Shown here one piece after another: positions 11,520 through 22,212 of a stretch of DNA of 64,000 nt (position 1 is its first letter; every line of letters starts with the position of its first letter). The notes under the pieces were generated by a model. The model was not told where the DNA came from. It did no database searches and saw only the letters and a program-made list of their open reading frames with translations. The stretch is from Chytridium lagenaria. Lineage: Eukaryota > Chytridiomycota > Chytridiomycetes > Chytridiales > Chytridiaceae. A program made the position numbers and the translations under genes. The DNA lies in contig JAHLKC010000122.1 in the NCBI GenBank assembly GCA_025449115.1, positions 1-64,000 of the forward strand, read 5' to 3'.

Positions 11520-14500
11520 ATGTCCGAAGCCAGCAGAGGGAGATGCCTGAGACAATTCCGCTCAAAGCTCTCTGCGCTGAACGTTGCAATCCAGTCCTCA
11601 CCCTCATCCCTCAATTGTCTCTCCCACGATAACACTGCTGAGAGGTTCCACCAATCTAATACTTCGCGACTGTGCGGCTTTTCGAAGAAAAAGTACCGTC
11701 GCGACCCCGCAAGGCCCGAAACTTCGGCTCATTCCAACAACCGACATGAACCATTTCTCCGCTTCTCGTTTGAATCTCCTGTATATAAATACGTGGTCGC
11801 AGTTCATGACCAGTTTAAAGATTTGTTGGAGAGATTATGGTCAGAAGAAAAAGATGCTGGACTCATCTGTCCATGAACCGCCTTGTAAACCACCTGGGCC
11901 GCTTAAGCTGACGACATTGGCTTCGTTTGCAGTTGGAAAGATGGCACCTGTAAGCGCCACGGAGGATGATGAGGCGGGGACGGATGACCAATTTTACGAC
12001 ATTATTCCGGACCACTTTTCAAGGTTTGAATTCAATCGATACGTTTCAACTTACTTTATCACAGCCTCGCTCTTTTACAGCATCTGGTTGAGTTGGCGAA
12101 AGAGTTTATCGCCATCCCCGAAATATTCTCAGATATGGTTGGATACTGCATTCACCGACAAGCATTCGAGCAGGTGAGTAAAGTAGATCTCACCAACGCT
12201 AATGTTGTTTTAAGGCTTTCGATCTCCTCTGTCACATGTGGTCTCTCATGTCTAATCATCATCTCGTCCATTTCCTATGGTTTGAACGCGAATCCCGCAA
12301 AATGAGAAAGTTTAATCAGTGGATAGACTTTATTTCCTTAAATCTCACCATCGACTTTATCCACCATTCCGCTTTTTGCAAATACGTCTGGGTCTGTAAT
12401 GACGATACTGGGACCTTACTAGCTTTCCGCGCCATACACGAGATTATAGCAAGTCGACGACTGCCATCATTTCTCAACCAAAGCGAAGAACCCCAACGCT
12501 TGTTATTCTGGCGGCTTATTAATTGCTTACCTTCGTGTAAAGGCGAAACAACGTGTCTTTGTTATCGTCTCCTCTACAAGATTTCGTTAGAGCTTGATAA
12601 AAGCAAAGTCTTAAAGGGGGAACGATTACATCTATTGCACACTATTTGGGCTTCATTATTCGTTGGCCTCCAATATTCGAAACGTTTGACTCTCCCATAG
12701 TCCGACGGTGGATTTATAAAAACTATCAAAGGTGGCCGAAAAACATTCTTTTGAGCTGCCTACACCACCTTCGCCAGTTACTGCTAAGACGGATTGCCGA
12801 GGATAGTTAAATGTTTGATGGAGAATGGGGAGATTCAGATTGCCAGAACAATCACGAATGATTTGATGGCAGATTTGATGGTTGAGAAAGAGGATGACGA
12901 CTTAACCGATTTTTCTTGTTTGATTGAAGTTCATGACATTCTCAGAACCACGGATAAGCACGCAACATCTGTCGGATTATTTTGGTAAAGTCACTTTAGG
13001 GGCCCTGACATAGTTATATTAATACTTTCAGGAGGTTTGAAGAATTTCTCGACGAATGGGTTGTACTCGAACTCGACACAAACGTTGAAGCCAAGCGTCC
13101 TCCACGCATGACCCACGTCTTAAAAGAGCCCATGGCCCATGAACCCCGTCATCTCGTCACGATGATGATGATTTTGATGTCGCGTTTGGCGTGAGCATGC
13201 CACGGTTCAACTTATCGAGAAAAGCCACAAAGCACGCCAGTGTCGAGCTTCCATGTCTTGACTCTTTATCGCCATCGCGCGATAAAAATGTGGATGATCT
13301 GGTTTTAGATTCGGCAGATATGCCGGTTCCTAATATGATTTTGGAGGATCAGCTAAGAAAACGGGAAGTGGAGGAAGAATCAAGTCTGGAAGAGTCCGAA
13401 TCACAACCGGTATCACGGAAAAGCACGCCTCGCCGGCCACGCAGGAGATGGGTTGTCAAAGAAGACGATTGGGATGGTGAAGATTCATCACCTGAATGTA
13501 CGAAACGGAGGCTGGCAAGAAAGAGGATAAGGGGCTATGGTTTTGATTTAGACGGGGAAGGAGATATAGCTCATCGACGCGTTATGCCTGAACGGCTGAG
13601 GAAGAAACGCAATAATGAGTCAGATTCGGAGGAGAATGCGGAGCCGGTTGCGAAAAGAAATCTAAGAGGTCGACCGAGTGAAATCGACGTTAGCAAAGAT
13701 TTAAGTAAGGATTTGGAGGTAGCTGTGCTGCAGCAACGTTTGGCCCGGAAAGATGCTGTGGTTGAGTCAGATTCCATTGAGAATTCAGAAACAATATTGA
13801 GACGTAGAATGCCACTGCGCTCAAGCAAGAAAAAAGCTGAAGACGCTGGTTGGGATGTGGTTTCGGGCACGGCGTCAAAGCCTGTAACTGCTCCAAGACG
13901 GACATTGCCTCCTCGTCTGAAAAAGAGCCAAACTACTGATGATACGGATGTTTTGCGAAGATCTTCGCGACATCGTATGTGCACAGAAGTTGCAGATGAG
14001 TCGCATTTAGATTCGGATGTGGCGAGCCTAATATGTCGCCGTTTAAGAAAGAATGATGGGCCGGTTCGGAACGCGGAGAAAACGATTTCCAGACGTATGC
14101 TACCACAGCGCTTGAGCAAGAATCAAGACATTGTTGAGTCTGATGGGGAGCCTGCAGGTGGCAGGTCACAGCAAGGAGGAAAGAAACGAGAGTTTGAAGA
14201 CTCGAAGTTGGAAGACTCGGATTCCAATGCTTCAGATGTGGCGTCAGAGCCTGCTTTCGCCTCACAAGTTCTACCTCGTTTGAGGAAGAGCCGAATGACT
14301 GAAGACACTTTAGAGGTATCAACGAGATCTTTACGATATCGTGCCTGCAGAAAAGATGCTGCCAATGAGTCAGCGTCAACGGTGACTACTCTCACAGCTA
14401 GACGTGTATTGCCGCAAACACGTTTCAACCAAAAAAATGGTGACGACATGGATAGGCGTATTTTGCCACAACGCTTAAGTAGAAAACGGGCCATTGTTGA

Positions 14501-14798
14501 ATCAGACTCTGAAAAGTCAGACACCTCAATGGTTATCAAGAAGACTTTACCGCAACGCGTCATCAAGAAAGGTAAACGGCAAGAATCAGATGAGGAGTCC
14601 TCGGAATCAACATATTTTTCTGAAGGCGGAGAAGAAGAGGGTAGCAACCGTTTAGATTCGTTTGATAGATTCGGCACATTCAGTCTCAAGAAGCCGTCTT
14701 TTTCCAACAAGAAACGTTTACTTGCAGCGCGTCTTAGACAACAAAGGCTTGCACTATGCAACATCACCAACGACGATTTTTTGAGTGAAATAATTTAA
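11520..14798 (+). CDS. Unrecognised protein with long Arg/Lys-Ser-Asp-Glu repeat tail
   Basis: I do not recognise this gene. The ATG at 11520 (MSEASRGRCLRQF) opens a globular-looking part to about 13130. It contains LRFSFESPVYKYVVAVHDQF, DQFYDIIPDHFSRFEFNRY, then helical stretches rich in Cys, Trp and Leu (LLCHMWSLMSNHHLVHFLWF; RLLFWRLINCLPSCKGE). Introns appear near 12063-12085, 12175-12214 and 12986-13031. Frame corrections are needed near 11870, 12700 and 13150. From about 13160 a 540-residue charged tail starts with an acidic patch (HDDDDFDVAFG) and contains roughly a dozen degenerate copies of an RRxLPxRLxKK...ESDSE unit. It ends KKRLLAARLRQQRLALCNI...FLSEII. The tail opens at a non-ATG codon, so I join it to the upstream exons; two separate genes are possible. 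The charge pattern suggests a nuclear, chromatin- or rDNA-associated protein, which is inference only. Confidence 0.55.
13573..14608 (+). repeat. Degenerate ~25-30-residue coding repeats, RRxLPxRLxKK...ESDSE
   Basis: Within the unrecognised gene, a basic half-unit (for example RRVMPERLRKKR, SRRMLPQRLSKNQ, DRRILPQRLSRKRA, KKTLPQRVIKKGK) alternates with an acidic half-unit (NESDSEENAE, VESDSIENSE, VESDSEKSD, QESDEESSE). About 12 copies are visible, several decayed. The acidic part matches casein kinase 2-type sites. Confidence 0.7.
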
Positions 14799-14815
14799 TT
14801 TGAATAAATCGATAT

Positions 14816-17041
14816 TTATTGTTTGCGAGAAATCAGACCTTTCATCATGTCAAAGGTGTTTCCATCAGGTTGGAGTAAATAAACCTCGCCGTCATCGGAG
14901 ACGGCTTTGAGAAGCCCTGATGTATCGATACCTTCAATGACAGCTGATCCTTTTCCTTCAAGTTGGACATGTTGGTTGCTACAATAACATCAGATATATC
15001 ACCCAAAAAATGCTCATTACCTGTGAATCCAATATTCGTAATATTTCGGCAAGAATTTTCCGAACGGAAAGTCACTTTCGTCTGATGCGAAGGAGGTGTA
15101 AAGGTGTTCAAATGTGGTGAGAATGCGCGGGAGAACTTCTTCGAGGGTGAGTTCCTCTAGGCTAGAGTTTGTGGTGGAATTGTGGGTGCGGATGAGATCG
15201 TTGACAGAGAGAGTTGGACGGCTATTCGCGACATTTATTCCGCAACCTTTTTTTTGTGGGGGACGTGATAGGCGATATATTTTTTGCGTTTCGAAAAATG
15301 TATGATAATCGAAAAGAAATGAAAATTGAAGCAATAAGTAAGGAAAGTGGAAAAAAAAGAACGCAGGTGACGAAAACGTAAAAATGCTGAAACTCATTGA
15401 AATACTCATAATAAAACACGAAGCCGTAAAGCAAATGGCGAAATAATAAATTGCCGCATTGAAACGAAAAGTAACGAAAAAATACAACGTACCTATAAGG
15501 ATATGGAAAAACCCAGACTCATACGAAGAAGTCACTAAAATGCCTCCAAGTTTTCGATAAATATTCTTTCCATCCTCATCAACCTGTGAACAATAAATAT
15601 CATTTGGCCACTTGATTCTCATAGGAAGTCCGCGGTAACCTGGTTTTGATCTTATCGCCTCAACTGCAGCCAATGCAAACAAATATTGAATGAAAAGCGC
15701 TGTTTTCGGGTTCTTGTGTTTCAGTGAAAAGGAAAACTGAAGGCAACCATCTTGGGATATCCAAGAATTTTTGCCTCTTCCTAAAATCAGGTCAAAAAAT
15801 GTTTGGAGAAAAATAGCTACCTCTGCCAGCGAGTTGCTGTGATCCGACGCATGTTAGACCTACAGGCGCATTTCCAAAGACCTTTCCGTTTTTCTCCAAA
15901 AGCGTGTGAGTTGATTGGACAATCTCGCCGTACAAGAGAGCTGAACCAAACTCCCAGCTAGGCCTTGACGAGTCAATCGATGAACGGATATTCCTCAGGT
16001 GCTCGAAGTATGTGGTAATATTGAATTTTGGCGTTTGTTGTGTTGTAGGTAATTGATCTTGATGGTACACAATATCCACCTCGGAATCTCCACCAACCCC
16101 AAAAGTGCTGTATCAACACTTTCTCCGTGAATTTGAATAGAGTTGACAGTATCTTGTATCCGGATGCTCTGTGTCCCAAAGAAGCCACATTCCGACAGCC
16201 ACAGATTCACAGAGTTAAATTGTGAATCTTTGCAAAGGAACATGGGGGTTGGTGAATACTCTTCGCTCACGACGGTTTCGTTCAAGCGAAGTCCAAACTT
16301 TTGAAGTATGGATTTCATTAATGTTTCACGTTTGTCATTGGACTCCAAAAGCTGTTTCTTATGTTGTTGAGAAAGAACGCTATCTTTGGCATCGGTTTCC
16401 AGATGTGGCCCACAGAGAATAACTTTGCCTTGTCCGAAATCCGTTGCAACGATCGCAACTTTCCCAACAGCATTATCAACAACTCCATCGGTATACCTTG
16501 CTAAGATCGCCAATCCATCCGCTTTTTCATCTTTGCACTCAAAGAAGGGACCCCCATTGGCCAACACACTGAAGACACTATTCTCCAACCCAGCGATCCC
16601 TTCCACTTTGACACCAACAGCACAAGCCGAAGTTTCATCATTATATCGAAACCCTGGTGTACAGCTTCCCTTTGCCGTCCCATCCAAAAAGGCCAGAGGC
16701 CGAGAACCGATCACCTCGTATTCATTCCGCCCTCGCTCAAATTCAACCCGGGAGCTTCCAAAATATGCTCCAGCGCATATCCCAAGATAGTTCCCGCCAC
16801 TTTGAACCCAATTCTTGATCTTGGATGTCCCATCGGGCGATAAGCTCTCAACGTAAGGCACATCTCGACCACCAGGAATGACGAATAAGGACGTTGTCCC
16901 CTCCCACGGCTCCTTGGACACTACCTCAGAGTTCACAGGGATAACATCGTAGCTGCTATTCAGAAGTTTACGCAGTGCCTTCAGCGTCAGATCGACGCTT
17001 CCTTTTGAAGTGCCAGCTCCAGCATAAACCAGCACATTCAT
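14816..17041 (-). CDS. BPL1: Biotin-protein ligase (holocarboxylase synthetase)
   Basis: Attaches biotin to acetyl-CoA and pyruvate carboxylases using ATP. From the ATG at 17041 (MNVLVYAGAGTSKGS) an uninterrupted exon encodes the fungal N-terminal amidotransferase-like domain, with FVIPGGRD, GGNYLGICAGAYFGS and KVILCGPHLE. The ligase domain follows. The ATP/biotin loop is GLTCVGSQQLAGRG joined across an intron (about 15826-15785) to RGKNSWISQDGCLQF. Then come RIKWPNDIYC with the catalytic-site Lys region and KLGGILVTSSYE. The C-terminal cap domain (SAVIEGIDTSGLLKAVSDDG ... YLLQPDG) ends at a stop codon at 14816-14818. A larger intron with AT-rich sequence spans about 15495-15240. One frame shift lies near 16090. 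Convergent with the unrecognised gene (18 bases between stops) and divergent from RNase T2 (45 bases between starts). Confidence 0.92.
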
Positions 17042-17086
17042 TCTGGTTAAACGCAAATAATAATTTTTTAGCGCAAACATTCAAAG

Positions 17087-18381
17087 ATGTTACCCATCTC
17101 CGCCACCCTTATCCTGCTTCTATCGTCGTGTGCTGCCGCCCAGTACTCCTGCCCTGTTGGAGGCGTCGCATGCGGTAAGGGAGATATCGCGGGAGGCTAC
17201 TGCTGTGTCCCGCGGAACGGGAAAATGGTGTTGGCGTTGCAGTGGTTGCCTGGATACTGTTCGGGGTGACGGACGCTTGCACCCATGATGTCATGGACAG
17301 GATTCCATCGGATGAGTGGACCATTCGTAAGTTCCAAGTCCACTCATAACTTTCAACATTCGCCTTTTGTAATGGCTTACTCATATCTCTTTCCTACAGA
17401 CGGTCTGTGCCCCAATTCGTGTAGCAACCAGCAGATCTACAACTGTGACCGTAAGCGCGAGCACACAGACATTGAGGAGCGTTTGAGAGGATGTCTCCCT
17501 ATACCGAATTGAAGCGCACTTGGTGAGGGCAAATGTTTTTTCTTGGTGGATGTGATATTCATGCCTTTATTTAGGGTATCTTTCAATGGGGATTGTAGGC
17601 ATTGTTTTTTCAAATATGTCTTGTTTTGGTTTTTTGCTAAAGTTTATGCGGCTAATGGAATGTACCTTTTTTCTCTTTCTTTTTATCAAGATAACAACGT
17701 GAGTCTATTGTTAATGGAGTCGTAAGTCACATACGCTAACATGGTGCCTTTAAACGTGATGATTATCTGCAATTTAGTTTTGGAGGTGAGTCGACTTAGG
17801 CATGGCCGAAATGAGAGATCTAATCTTTTTCATTAGCCACGAATGGAACAAACACGGAACTGTTGTAATTATTTTGACGGGATTTTTTTCTTTCTGCTTT
17901 TTATAATATCGTGATCTAATTGTTTCCGTTAGAATTAGACTCTCCCTCGAACCCTGAGGTAATTTTGAATTGTATACCTTTTATCTCATCTCTTTTATCA
18001 GTGTCTTCTACAAGTAATACCACAGACGTGGAACATTTTTTTAGCTCTGTCATTACTCTTAAAGACAAATGTAATGAACCAAATCTGTTGACTCTCTAAC
18101 ATTTTAGACAACATCTACAAGGGCGTTGGAGGCCCATAACATAGTGCCTTCCCAAGACAACCGTCTATACTCCTACAGATATCAAGCTGGCCTTAACTAA
18201 AGAGTTTGGCACACTCACCGTCGCGATTCCGATGCAAGGGTGTTATCTCAGCGAGATTCGTTTGGCGCTTGTTGGCGTCAACCCTGGTATCGCTCAGAAT
18301 GGTGTGCAAGACTTCCTTCGAGTTGCCCGAGGAAGGGAATTAGGTATATTCCTGGACACATGCATGCAGAGAAGCTGGTGA
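17087..18381 (+). CDS. Secreted ribonuclease T2 family protein, frame-broken
   Basis: RNase T2 enzymes are secreted or vacuolar acid endoribonucleases. The ATG at 17087 gives a signal peptide (MLPISATLILLLSSCAAAQ) and a Cys-rich start. LALQWLPGYCSG follows and, after restoring one G in the run at 17263-17266, SDEWTIHGLCPNSC across an intron (about 17323-17399). This is conserved active-site segment 1 with its His. Segment 2 appears near 17837 as SHEWNKHGT, the usual HEWxKHGTC. Downstream pieces (NIYKGVGG near 18115; VAIPMQGCYLSEIRLALVG near 18220) fit the family's C-terminal half. The exons between 17500 and 18180 are small and the frame is hard to follow, so the gene may be partly degenerate or may only carry sequencing errors. 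The end at 18381 (TGA) is the least certain part. Confidence 0.68.
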
Positions 18382-19023
18382 TTCAAGAGAACCTATAAGA
18401 ATGGAATTATTTCTGTTTTTCTTTTGTGGTCTGTTTCTTTTTGACGGTTTAATAAAAAACGTACACTTTATTTTTAGGCATTTATAGGAAAGGTGAGAAA
18501 AATAAAATAAAATGTGGTAATCTTTTACTTCGTAAACCCAAATTTGTGGTGAAGAGATCAAATTTCGAATACATCCTTTTTTTCAGCTCTGTTAGGTCGC
18601 GTAAACGATGGTAGATCCATATTGCCTTCACGTTTCTTTTTTACATACAGCGCGTGCAATGCAAACACTGTAACAAGACATACCCCAGCTCGAGCCGCCA
18701 CAGATCTCATCAATTATTCGATTTTAGAGTGAATGAACGAAAAAAAGGTTTGCCAAAGATCTCTCTGTCTAAGAAAAAAGTTCCCATGTTTTTTACGTAA
18801 CTTTATCCGAGCTGTGCCGTATGCTCGTTGCGCCATGAGTTATTCTATAATCAACCAAGAATTGATGTTAAATTTTAAGAGCACCTCAACTACGACAAAA
18901 AGTTCCCTCCACTTAAAAACTATTATAAAATATGATAGTTGAAGTGAGGGAACAGCAACAGCATGAAGCCGTGATCATATTTGTAATAAACTTGAACGTT
19001 GACTACAATCCTATCTGCACAGC
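18382..19023. other. Convergent intergenic region
   Basis: Lies between the 3' ends of the RNase T2 gene and the minus-strand Cys-rich gene. AT-rich with no supported coding region. It contains the inverted repeat listed at 18902-18953. Confidence 0.5.
18902..18953. repeat. Imperfect inverted repeat (hairpin)
   Basis: Arm GTTCCCTCCACTT...AACTAT (18902-18923) is the near-perfect reverse complement of ATAGTTGAAGTGAGGGAAC (18935-18953), with an 11-base AT-rich loop. It sits between two convergent 3' ends, so it could be an RNA hairpin in a 3' UTR, a small MITE remnant, or chance. Confidence 0.6.
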
Positions 19024-21233
19024 TCAACAAAAAAAAAAGCTAACATGGCGGAAGGTGCAATGGTTTTTAGCGGTTGACAGTAGCAACACTAAAGAAATGT
19101 TCTGAAGAAAAAAGCAACAGAATGTAAACGGAAAACATAAAAACTCAATGAGGTAGACGACAAGTAGTAGTATCCAGGCGACAAGCATAACCACTGCAAC
19201 AACACCCAAAAATGCTGTGATAGCAAGGCGTGGGGCATCAACAACACTTGAAGATGTCCTACTAGCAGTCGATCCCTGTCCACCCACGACGCCACCAGTG
19301 GAGGTCGGGACAGCCGTGATTCCCACCAGTCACAGATTCAACACTGTCCGTTAGCGTGCTGGTAGCAGTAGCGATCGACACTGAAGTCCTTGTCGTGTGA
19401 TTCGCAGTCCCGAGCACGACACAGTTCCATTGGCGAACACAGTGCATCCGTTTGAGCAAATTTGCGATCCGTCAGGTTGGTTTGTGCATTCCGTGTTGGA
19501 AGCTGGCTCTTCTTCGTCTGAGCCGCAGTGGAGTACAGTACCGTGAAAGTGGCAATCACTGCCGTCGCCGCCGTTACCCCGGCCGCTGTGGTTATCGTCG
19601 CAATGGATTACATCACCCGTCAAAGTGGCAGTTCTCCAGTCCTTCGCAGACAGGCGTGCCGTCATCCAAAACCTCACAGTTTTCAGGGACTTCTTCATCT
19701 GGTTCGTCTGAGCCGCAGTGAAGCTCGTACCGTGGAAGTGGCAATTATCATCCACCACCACCAGAGCCGCCACCTCCGTTGTGGTTATCATCGCAATGGA
19801 TAACGTCGCCGTCAAAGTGGCAGTTTTCGGCGTCCCTCGCAAACAGGCGTGCCGTCATCAAGCACTTCACAGTTTTCTGGGACTTCTTCACCGGGTTCGT
19901 GGCTTCCGCAGTGTAGTTCGAGGGTGCCGTCGTCAAGCTCATCGTAGTGGCAGCCAGGAGGGGGAGAGGGCCTGGGGTTGGGAGATGGGGATGGGATGGC
20001 GTGGGGGTGCTGCTGGTTTTGGGGGCCGTGGTGGATGATTTAGTGGTTGAAGTTTTAATGGTGGTAGTGGATGTCGAGACAGTGATAGATGAGGTCAGCT
20101 GCAGGGTGGTTGTAACAGAAGTTGGCAAAACTGAAGAGATCGAGGTCGACTCTAAGGTTGTAGCTGAAGAGGTCGGCAATGGAGAAGAGGTCGAGGTCAA
20201 AATAGCCGTCGTGGTGGTAGACGCCGTACTGAAGGACATGGTCGTAGATGTTGTGATGGGAGTGGATACCTCGCAAGTATCCTTGTCAAGACCATCACGC
20301 TCGTACCCCTTTTCATCAAAATATATGGTTAGTTTCTTTAATTTAGCAAGTTTTAACAATTTAAGACTCACCCTAATGCGTGCGCGACGGCATTGATCAT
20401 CGGCCCATCGGTGGGCCTCGGCAAGGTATTCGTCAGGCTTGGCTCCACAAAAATTCTTGGATTCGACGCACTTGACGATCGCATCCTTTGCTTGAGCACT
20501 GCACGTACACTAAAGAAGCTTATCCCGTTAATGCTTCATCAACCGTGAAAACGAAAGAGATGGAGGGGAGGTTTTTTTTTTACCTTCAACTGATCGCAAG
20601 TAATGGCAAACAAGTTCCAGGCCTTTCCAGGACCACATGGTGCAAGACCTTGGTTAGGAGCGGACACTGTGCAGCTATCAAAGCAACCTTGGTCCCCTGG
20701 AGGCGGTGGAGGACGGTTGTTGGGGTCAGGGAGAGGAACCCAGGGTAACCAACAGGTGTGGCTGATATTGTAAAGACGGGGTGGGAAGTGGTCTTCTTGA
20801 TGACTGCAAAAAGTCACAGCTTGTTCACGAGCCCAAGCATCGGATCCACACTTTTCGCGCTGATTGCAAGCAACGACGTTATCCCACCACTTGTCGACGC
20901 AGGAGCACTATAGGTGACAAAAGTATAAAGAAATCGGTAAGAAGGAGGGTCCGACGGGAGATGATGGATACAGATGACTTACTTGGTAAGTGGAGCAGAG
21001 ATTGTGGTTGGCCATTTGACGCGAGTTCCACATGGGGAAGGGCTGATTCTTGCCGCTGACTGATAACACTTTGAGGTGAGGCAAGTTCTGTTGTTGACGA
21101 TAGGATTGTTTTGGCGAAGCTCTAGGTTACGGTATGGAGACATACCCCCGTCAAAGGGGATGGCATGAGTCGATGCGACAGCCATCGCGAGAGCGACGAG
21201 GCATGAGGTGGCTACAGTATTGATGAGGTGCAT
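19024..21233 (-). CDS. Secreted Cys/His-rich protein: two CFEM-like modules, Thr-rich stalk, CHF[D/H]Gx3HC repeats, C-terminal hydrophobic anchor
   Basis: Not a named family; described from sequence. The ATG at 21233 gives a signal peptide (MHLINTVATSCLVALAMAVA). Module 1 has nine Cys in the order C-x4-C-x11-C-x11-C-x4-C-x-C-x10-C-x5-C-x13-C, after adding one base in the T run at 21015-21017 (plus strand). Module 2 (about 20730-20410) repeats it as C-x3-C-x11-C-x12-C-x4-C-x-C-x10-C-x6-C-x18-C. The C-x-C-x10-C core resembles CFEM domains. A Thr/Ser-rich stalk of about 110 residues follows (20290-19990). Next come four or five short units CHFDGDVIHC or CHFHGTVLHC, spaced by acidic DDNH or GSDE segments (about 19965-19530). 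The end is Ser/Thr-rich followed by a strongly hydrophobic tail (LAITAFLGVVAVVMLVAWIL), consistent with a GPI anchor or membrane segment. At least three frame corrections are needed in the repeat part; the exact stop is uncertain. Metal binding is inferred from the Cys/His repeats. Confidence 0.62.
19530..19968 (-). repeat. Short Cys/His coding repeats, CHF[D/H]Gx3HC
   Basis: Minus-strand units: CHYDE...LELHCGSHE, CHFDGDVIHCDDNH, CHFHGTSFHCGSDE, CHFDGDVIHCDDNH and CHFHGTVLHCGSDE. They are joined by a repeated VPENCEVLDDGTPVCEG spacer. Each unit pairs Cys-His with His-Cys around a Gly, a pattern suited to metal coordination. DNA copies are similar enough to suggest internal duplication. Confidence 0.72.
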
Positions 21234-22212
21234 GTATGAAGGTGAAGTTGTTCCTAGTAGAACGGAAGCGAGGAAGGTCCTCGTTTTATTTTAAGGCTAG
21301 TCAAGTCAGGGTTATTCCTGTATAGTTTTGAAGCCCTTGCGCCAGCTTTTCTCGTCTCTGTTTTTTTTTTCCATCCGGCCATCTTTTTTGTTCTCAGGCA
21401 AAAAGGGAAGGGACTGATAAGCTGAAGCACCCAAAGCACAAGAATTCATTGATGTTAAACTCTACACGTCTTTACTTATTTATTTCCATAGAATAATTAA
21501 AATAAAACCACTGTCATCATTTTCACGATAAAATTACAATGTGTAAAAAGAGAAAAAGAAAAAAGAAGAAAAAAAAAAGAACAAATAACAGAAAAATATA
21601 AAAAAACAAAAACCAGGAAAAATATAAAAAGTAAAAGCGACAACAAAAAAAATCAAAATAATTTTCCTTTGCAAACGGCGTTGAGTACCTCAGAGGTGAC
21701 GTGCTACCTTTCCCTTTCTCTTCACGTAACCACGTTGATTTTCTATGTAATTGAGGAGCCCGTGTTAAAAGTGATATTTTTGCAAGTTAAACAAGCATCT
21801 GCCATAAACAGCTTTTTCTGTACGCGGATAACTTTATGACATTGATTCCTTAGGGTTTGCGTGAATAAAATACTTGAGATAATAAATATTCCGAGTAATT
21901 ACAAATCACCAACTGCAGCAGTGCTTTTTCAAATGTCCAATGTGCAGGGGTGGTGGCAAACTGTATTAAAAACGGCCGGACGTAGACGTGTTATCAGCAT
22001 ATTACATGACAGAAGGAGTAAAGAAAAAAGGAAAAAAAAAGTTAAGAGTAATGGCCAAGGGCATGACCAAGGGGTTGAAGAAAAAGGAGAGAAAAAAGAC
22101 AAAGCCATAGACAGATCTCCAACAAAAGTACCCGACTGGTTATAAATAGGGCCTCTCGTGGCTCTCTTCTTTCATACATCTCCAGTTCTCCATCCACAAG
22201 CACTTTTTTACA
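21234..22212. promoter_or_regulatory. Shared divergent upstream region of the two large Cys-rich secreted genes
   Basis: The minus-strand Cys/His gene starts at 21233 and the plus-strand four-module gene at 22213, so this 979-base region serves both. It is AT-rich with a poly-A/T-rich tract at about 21530-21660. A GATA-type core (CTGATAAG) lies near 21414. No supported coding region is seen. Confidence 0.5.
22141..22149 (+). promoter_or_regulatory. TATA box of the four-module CFEM-like gene
   Basis: TATAAATAG lies 63 bases before the start codon at 22213. A C/T-rich stretch about 30 bases downstream is a plausible transcription start. A perfect TATA box suggests a strong or inducible promoter. 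Confidence 0.6.

Noticed and set aside
13191..14798. The repeat-rich frame as an independent gene
   Set aside because: It opens at GTG, not ATG, and an acidic stretch in the same frame continues upstream to about 13160 next to the preceding exon; kept as an alternative only.
15222..15434. Hydrophobic frame inside the biotin ligase gene as a membrane protein
   Set aside because: It is AT-rich intron sequence between two ligase exons; Phe/Ile/Tyr richness is compositional.
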